17,603 nt of DNA from Thiomicrorhabdus sp034722175 (GTDB taxonomy: Bacteria; Pseudomonadota; Gammaproteobacteria; Thiomicrospirales; Thiomicrospiraceae): positions 1 through 17,603 of the forward strand of contig JAYENR010000085.1 of assembly GCA_034722175.1 (NCBI GenBank), in the 5' to 3' direction. The notes under the pieces were generated by a model. That model ran no database searches, was not told the origin of the DNA, and saw only the letters and a list, made by a program, of their open reading frames with translations. Shown piece after piece: positions 13,489 through 17,603 of the stretch; position 1 is the first letter of the stretch, and each line of letters starts with the position of its first letter. The translations under genes were made by a program, and so were the position numbers.

Positions 13489-14816
13489 GTCAGTTAGAAA
13501 ATAAGATGTTTGATCAAAAAATTACGCGACGTGATTTGGTGAAAATTTTTGGTGTATCCGCTGTCGCGGCTTCAGGTATTTTTGGTGCAAGCAGTAAGGT
13601 ATTCGCAAAATCTGCTCCACATGTCTTAGTACTTGGTGGTGGTGTTGGAGGGAGTACCTTTGCTAAATACCTGCGTTTTGCCAATCCTGATGTAAAAATC
13701 ACTATTATTGAACAGTACCCTGAATACATTACCTGTTTTAGAAGTAATGACGTAATTGTTGGTATGCATACCTTGGATGAGTTGACCTTTAATTTAGATA
13801 CCATCAAGTCTAAATACAATGTGAACGTCATGATCGATAAAGTTGTTGGGGCTGATTTTGATAAGAAAACGGTGAAGACGGCTAAAGGTGAAACGGTTTC
13901 TTATGATAAGTTGGTGGTTTCCCCAGGTATCGATTTCAAGTTTGAAGATACGGAAGGTTTTGATGCTGAAGTGGCTGCGGGTAAATTCCCTCACGCTTAT
14001 AAAGCAGGGCCGCAAACACTGGAATTGAAAAAGCAGTTAGAGAATTTACCAAAGGGTGGAACCGCCATTATTGCCCCACCTCAAAACCCTTATCGTTGTC
14101 CTCCTGGACCGTATGAAAGAGCATCACTGTTTGCTGAGTATCTGAAAAATCACAACCCAACTGCAAAATTACTGGTGCTTGATCCTAAAGACCGTTTTAC
14201 TAAGGATATTCCATTCAAAAAGGCATGGGAGCGTCTATACGGTTATAAAACAGATAACTCATTAATTGAATGGGTGTCTGGTTCTGAAGGCGGTCGTGTC
14301 GTGCGCTTGGATGCAAAAAACAGTTTGGTTGAAACGGATGGTGGCGAATTCAAAGCGGATCTGATTAATATCATTCCAAACCAACGTGCTGGTGTATTGG
14401 CTCAGAAATTGGGATTGACCAACGAGTCTGGTTGGTGTCCAGTAAATCGTCACTCTATGGAATCGTCCTTGCATAAAGAGGTTTATGTATTAGGTGATAG
14501 TAACATTGCGGATGCGATGCCTAAGTCTGGATATTCAACCAATTCGCAAGCCAAAGTATGTGCTCAAGCGGTTACCGATACCTTGAATGGTAACCCTTTG
14601 GGTAAAGCAATCTATTCAAATGTTTGTTATAGCTTGGCTGGAGATACTTACGGTGTATCCATCGCGGCGATTTATGAAGTTCGTGATGGGCTTATTCAGC
14701 CTAAAGGTCAATCAGCAGGAGTATCTCAAATTACAGATAAACCTGGACAGCCTATTCTTGAATCGGTTTACCAAAAGAATTGGCAACGTAATTTTGTAGA
14801 AGATGTGTTCTCTTAA
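13485..14816 (+). CDS. fccB: Flavocytochrome c sulfide dehydrogenase, flavin subunit
   Basis: This 443-aa protein oxidises sulfide to sulfur or polysulfide in the periplasm. It has a Tat signal ('TRRDLVKIFG' at 14-23, then a hydrophobic stretch and 'VFAKSA'), so it is exported folded with its FAD. The dinucleotide-binding motif is G51-G-G-V-G-G. C84 in 'EYITCFRSND' fits the Cys that binds FAD covalently. C205 ('NPYRCPPGP') and C381 ('SNVCYSLAG') fit the redox-active disulfide next to the flavin, and 'YVLGDSN' near 334 is the second FAD-contact motif. All key residues are present. The start is the ATG overlapping the fccA stop, with GAGG upstream; a longer in-frame extension to 13425 lies within fccA. 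SoxF is the close relative and alternative name. Confidence 0.92.
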   Translation: MSQLENKMFDQKITRRDLVKIFGVSAVAASGIFGASSKVFAKSAPHVLVLGGGVGGSTFAKYLRFANPDVKITIIEQYPEYITCFRSNDVIVGMHTLDELTFNLDTIKSKYNVNVMIDKVVGADFDKKTVKTAKGETVSYDKLVVSPGIDFKFEDTEGFDAEVAAGKFPHAYKAGPQTLELKKQLENLPKGGTAIIAPPQNPYRCPPGPYERASLFAEYLKNHNPTAKLLVLDPKDRFTKDIPFKKAWERLYGYKTDNSLIEWVSGSEGGRVVRLDAKNSLVETDGGEFKADLINIIPNQRAGVLAQKLGLTNESGWCPVNRHSMESSLHKEVYVLGDSNIADAMPKSGYSTNSQAKVCAQAVTDTLNGNPLGKAIYSNVCYSLAGDTYGVSIAAIYEVRDGLIQPKGQSAGVSQITDKPGQPILESVYQKNWQRNFVEDVFS

Positions 14817-14839
14817 ACTTAAAGATGAATAGCCCGGTC

Positions 14840-14878
14840 TCTATTTAAGATGAAAGTATTTTGATTGTCTTAAATAGA
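14840..14878 (+). promoter_or_regulatory. AT-rich 11-bp inverted repeat between fccB and the diheme cytochrome gene
   Basis: TCTATTTAAGA (14840-14850) and its perfect complement (14868-14878) flank a 17-nt loop in the 129-bp gap after fccB. There is no T-run, so it does not look like a simple terminator. It may be an mRNA stability or processing hairpin that adjusts the amount of the downstream cytochrome, or an operator for a separate promoter. Confidence 0.4.
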
Positions 14879-14945
14879 TCAGTATCCAGATATTAAACGA
14901 CTTTTTACATGTATGGTTCATGTCAAAAGTGGTGAGGAAATAGAT

Positions 14946-15677
14946 ATGTTAAAACAAACTTTTTTGGTTACGACTTTATTGAGTGTAGCACTTATGACCA
15001 CTCCGGCCATTTCTGCTAGTCATGAAAAGACAGTTGAATCCAACCCGTGGGATGGGCTTAACTTAGAACAAAAAATTAGCAGTATGCCGAAAGGGGATGC
15101 AATTCGTGGAAAGGCAGTGCACGAGCAGATGATGTGTAACACCTGTCATGGTCCGGCTGGTGAGTCGCCGTCTCGTAACTATCCAACATTAAGTGGTCAG
15201 AGTGCTAAATACATCATGAAAATGATGTTGGATTATCAAGTTGGACGTCGTTGGGAAGATCATAAACAGTCTGAAATTATGGTCAAACTGGCTAATACCA
15301 TGGATGACCAAAAGATTGCTGACATCGCAGAGTTTTATGCAGGCCAGCCAAGAAATGCGTGGGGGTTTGCTCAACCAGTTCAACAAGGTGCAGCTAAAAG
15401 TATCGCTCAGTTAGTCATGTTGGGAGACGATTCTCGTATGATTATTGGTTGTGCAACCTGTCACGGTGCGGCGGGTGAAGGGAGTGGCATTATCCCAGCA
15501 TTGGCGGGTCAGGTTCCAGAGTATTTTAAACGTGCAACTAAAGCTTTCCGGAGTGATAACCGTCTTAATGATGTGAATGAATTGATGCGCCAAATTGCAG
15601 ATAGGTTGACCGATGAAGAGATCGATGCGATGGCTGATTATTATGCTTCACTAGGAACTGCTCCTAAAGCAAATTAA
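14946..15677 (+). CDS. Diheme cytochrome c4-like protein
   Basis: This 243-aa periplasmic protein has a signal peptide (residues 1-24, cleavage near 'ISA-SHE') and two c-type cytochrome domains, each with one heme motif: C64-N-T-C67-H68 and C169-A-T-C172-H173. M112 and M214, in similar positions of the two halves ('IMVKLANTMDDQKIADIAEFYA', in part, and 'MRQIADRLTDEEIDAMADYYA'), are the probable axial ligands. This duplicated form is that of cytochrome c4, an electron shuttle to terminal oxidases. In some sulfide dehydrogenases the FccA subunit itself is diheme and similar. Being the third gene after fccAB, it most likely takes electrons from FccAB. The ATG at 14946 follows GAGG at 8-nt spacing; an upstream in-frame ATG at 14913 is less suited. 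A strong terminator follows. Confidence 0.9.
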   Translation: MLKQTFLVTTLLSVALMTTPAISASHEKTVESNPWDGLNLEQKISSMPKGDAIRGKAVHEQMMCNTCHGPAGESPSRNYPTLSGQSAKYIMKMMLDYQVGRRWEDHKQSEIMVKLANTMDDQKIADIAEFYAGQPRNAWGFAQPVQQGAAKSIAQLVMLGDDSRMIIGCATCHGAAGEGSGIIPALAGQVPEYFKRATKAFRSDNRLNDVNELMRQIADRLTDEEIDAMADYYASLGTAPKAN

Positions 15678-15691
15678 GCTTAAGCACTTTA

Positions 15692-15715
15692 AAGTTTCGA
15701 AGTTTCGAAGTTTAT
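15692..15715. repeat. Three tandem 8-bp units
   Basis: AAGTTTCG is repeated at 15692-15699 and 15700-15707, followed by the variant AAGTTTAT at 15708-15715, in the spacer after the diheme cytochrome gene. No role is evident. Confidence 0.6.
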
Positions 15716-15721
15716 AAGCGG

Positions 15722-15758
15722 AAAGCCCTTTATCACGTTTGGTAAAGGGCTTTTTTTT
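15722..15758 (+). terminator. Strong rho-independent terminator of the fcc cluster
   Basis: The 11-bp stem AAAGCCCTTTA (15722-15732) pairs perfectly with TAAAGGGCTTT (15743-15753) across a 10-nt loop and runs into a tract of eight T. It lies 45 bp after the diheme cytochrome stop and ends the sulfide-oxidation transcript. It also insulates the convergent pgm gene. Confidence 0.9.
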
Positions 15759-15782
15759 ATTTAAAAGGTTGTCCGGGTTTTT

Positions 15783-17423
15783 CTACTTTAATGCTTCGGC
15801 CACAATGCCTTTGGCTTCTTCTAAGATAATATCCAAGTGTGCTTGACCGATAAAACTTTCAGCGTAGATTTTATAGATATCTTCGGTTCCAGAAGGGCGA
15901 GCTGCAAACCAGCCGTTTTCAGTGGTGATTTTAAGGCCACCAATTGCAGCACCGTTGCCTGGTGCGTGCGTCAGTTTGGCGGTGATCTCTTCTCCCGCTA
16001 GGTGTTTGGCCTTGACCATCTCTGGAGATAGATTACTTAAGATCGCTTTTTCTTCACGATTAGCTGGTGCGTCAATACGGCTGTATATTGGGTTACCAAA
16101 TTTTTCAGTCAGTTCTTGATAGAGTTCACCTGGATCTTTGCCCGTCACTGCGGTAATTTCAGCCGCTAATAAGTTGAGGATAATACCATCCTTGTCAGTG
16201 CTCCAAGGGCCGCCGTCTAAACGTAAGAAAGAGGCTCCGGCGGACTCTTCACCACCAAAGCCAAATTCACCTGTTTGTAGGCCATCCACAAACCATTTAA
16301 ACCCAACCGGTACTTCGTTTAGGTTTAAATTCAGGTCGGCGGCAACACGGTCAATCATCGAGCTTGAAACTAAAGTTTTACCTACAGCCGCGTTTTGTGG
16401 CCAGTTTGGACGGTGACTGAATAGGTATTGAATCACCACCGCTAAATAATGGTTCGGGTTCATTAAACCTACTGATTTGGTCACGATTCCGTGACGATCA
16501 ACGTCTGGGTCATTTCCGAAAGCTAAATCGTAATTGTCTTTGAGATTAATTAGGCCTGCCATCGCGTAAGGCGATGAACAATCCATACGAATCTTACCGT
16601 CTTTATCAACGTGCATAAATGAGAAGGTGGCATCCACTTGCGGGTTCACGATCTCTAAATCTAAACTGTAGTGATCGGCAATCGGTTTCCAGAAGTCCAC
16701 CGCTGCTCCACCCATTGGATCAATCGCCAGTTTTAAGCCCGCATCCTTAATCGCCTGCATATTGACAACCTTATCTAGGTTTTCAACATAAGGTGTAATC
16801 AGATCGGTAGGGGTAACAAACTCTGAGGCCATCGCTTCGGTCAAGCCCATAGTTTTAACTTCTTTTAAACCATCGGCGATCATCGTATTCGCACGGTCCT
16901 GTATCCATGACGTGGCTTCGGTGTCAGCAGGGCCACCAGTTGGTGGGTTGTATTTGAAACCACCGTCTTGTGGAGGGTTGTGAGAGGGGGTGATGATGAC
17001 GCCATCAGCCAGCCCACCTTGGCGACCTTCGTTGTAAGTTAAGATCGCATTTGAAACCACGGGCGTTGGCGTGTAGCGACCGTTTGATTGAATAATGACG
17101 TTAACCCCGTTAGCCGCAAACACTTGAATCGCCGTAGCATGAGCGGCTTCTGATAGAGCGTGCGTATCCATGCCGATAAACATCGGGCCAACCGTGTTTT
17201 GTAAACGACGATACTCCACAATCGCCTGACAGATCGCGGCGATGTGATCTTCATTGAAGGTCGTTTTGCTAGAACAACCACGGTGACCAGAGGTGCCAAA
17301 ACTCACGGTTTGATCTGGGTTTGAAACATCGGGCTTGAGGTTGTAATAATCCGCCATTAATAGGGGAATGTTTTCTAATAGTTCTACAGGGGCTTTTTTG
17401 CCAGCAAAAGGAGAGATCGCCAT
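15783..17423 (-). CDS. pgm: Phosphoglucomutase (alpha-D-glucose phosphate-specific)
   Basis: This 546-aa enzyme interconverts glucose 1-phosphate and glucose 6-phosphate in the cytoplasm, linking glycogen and nucleotide-sugar synthesis to central metabolism. It has the same length as E. coli Pgm and matches it along its whole length as recalled. The catalytic phosphoserine loop is 'TPSHNPP' (S147). The metal-binding loop is 'GNDPDVDRHG' (D305, D307, D309), the sugar-binding loop is 'GGEESAGASF' (E392, E393), and the phosphate-binding loop is 'ARPSGTEDIYKIY' (R509 to E514). All four loops are intact. The start at 17423 gives the family N-terminus 'MAISPFAGKKAP'. The gene faces the fcc cluster tail to tail. 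A TATAAT lies 37 bp upstream of the start, but without a good -35. Confidence 0.97.
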   Translation of the reverse strand: MAISPFAGKKAPVELLENIPLLMADYYNLKPDVSNPDQTVSFGTSGHRGCSSKTTFNEDHIAAICQAIVEYRRLQNTVGPMFIGMDTHALSEAAHATAIQVFAANGVNVIIQSNGRYTPTPVVSNAILTYNEGRQGGLADGVIITPSHNPPQDGGFKYNPPTGGPADTEATSWIQDRANTMIADGLKEVKTMGLTEAMASEFVTPTDLITPYVENLDKVVNMQAIKDAGLKLAIDPMGGAAVDFWKPIADHYSLDLEIVNPQVDATFSFMHVDKDGKIRMDCSSPYAMAGLINLKDNYDLAFGNDPDVDRHGIVTKSVGLMNPNHYLAVVIQYLFSHRPNWPQNAAVGKTLVSSSMIDRVAADLNLNLNEVPVGFKWFVDGLQTGEFGFGGEESAGASFLRLDGGPWSTDKDGIILNLLAAEITAVTGKDPGELYQELTEKFGNPIYSRIDAPANREEKAILSNLSPEMVKAKHLAGEEITAKLTHAPGNGAAIGGLKITTENGWFAARPSGTEDIYKIYAESFIGQAHLDIILEEAKGIVAEALK

Positions 17424-17539
17424 GGTTCTATGCTCACTTATTTATTCGTAGTTTTAATGATTATACAAATATTAGTCAGTAAATATGACTTTCAAATGAA
17501 AAAATTAAATTGAACAGATACCGTGTTTAAACCACAAGG

Positions 17540-17603
17540 TCAAGCACGGATCTTATATTCTGGATCAAAAGGTTTGCCGCTCTTTAAAATGGCAAACACA
17601 ATA
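17540..17603 (-). CDS. C-terminal tail of a minus-strand gene, possibly a transposase
   Basis: An open minus-strand frame enters from the right edge and ends with TGA at 17540-17542. The visible 20 residues read 'IVFAILKSGKPFDPEYKIRA'. A short tail of the form 'ILK-x-G-x-PFDP' just before the stop recalls the C-termini of some transposases, for example IS110-like ones, but so few residues cannot settle it. Codon use is ordinary. If correct, a full insertion sequence lies just outside the window, upstream of pgm. Confidence 0.4.
   Translation of the reverse strand, partial: IVFAILKSGKPFDPEYKIRA

Noticed and set aside
16138..16416. Plus-strand 92-codon frame within pgm
   Set aside because: It is the antisense shadow of a strongly conserved enzyme; no independent evidence.
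17424..17539. TATAAT at 17460-17465 upstream of pgm as a promoter
   Set aside because: The -10 is perfect but nothing like a -35 is found at 16-18 bp and no extended -10 fits; mentioned in the pgm entry but not listed as a promoter.

Overview
The window looks like chromosomal DNA of a sulfur-oxidising gammaproteobacterium of the Thiomicrospira / Hydrogenovibrio / Thiomicrorhabdus type. This is inferred from three things: a flavocytochrome c sulfide dehydrogenase cluster, an E. coli-like phosphoglucomutase and EF-P-like EfpL, and moderate-to-low GC content with AT-rich spacers. No rRNA, tRNA or CRISPR array was seen.

Layout, left to right. (1) 1-2271, minus strand: a gene encoding a PcfJ-like domain joined to a C-terminal HIRAN domain, followed 93 bp downstream by the start of a large single-chain restriction-modification enzyme that runs off the left edge. 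(2) 2272-3345: a nominally empty 1.07 kb spacer that holds two short genes: a 45-aa single-span membrane protein (+) and a 46-aa exported peptide (-). The peptide gene has a candidate promoter, a structured leader and a terminator. (3) 3346-6240, minus: a 964-aa chemoreceptor with PAS, a periplasmic double-Cache-like region, HAMP-type repeats and an MCP signalling domain, followed by a strong hairpin terminator. (4) 6503-8335, minus: an OlsF-like bifunctional acyltransferase (PlsC-like plus hemolysin/OlsB-like) for ornithine-type lipids. (5) 8404-8563: a 160-bp MITE with 18-bp perfect terminal inverted repeats and a 4-bp target duplication, 27 bp upstream of an exported TlpA-type thioredoxin that carries a degenerate alpha/beta-hydrolase-like N-terminal half. 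(6) 9989-10557: a ParD-like/RelE-ParE toxin-antitoxin pair behind a nested dyad operator. (7) 10549-12771, minus: a patatin phospholipase, EfpL and an uncharacterised HSHTHGG protein, probably one transcript. (8) 13111-15674, plus: the sulfide-oxidation cluster, consisting of monoheme FccA, flavin subunit FccB and a diheme cytochrome c4-like protein, closed by a strong terminator. (9) 15783-17423, minus: phosphoglucomutase. (10) The right edge holds the C-terminal tail of another minus-strand gene, perhaps a transposase.

Functionally, the best-understood unit is the fcc cluster. FccB oxidises sulfide in the periplasm and passes electrons to the FccA heme, and the diheme c4-like protein is the natural candidate to carry them on to a terminal oxidase. 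The least explained material is the PcfJ-HIRAN gene beside the restriction enzyme, the 46-aa exported peptide with a duplicated TWSFD motif, and the hydrolase-like/TlpA fusion behind a MITE.
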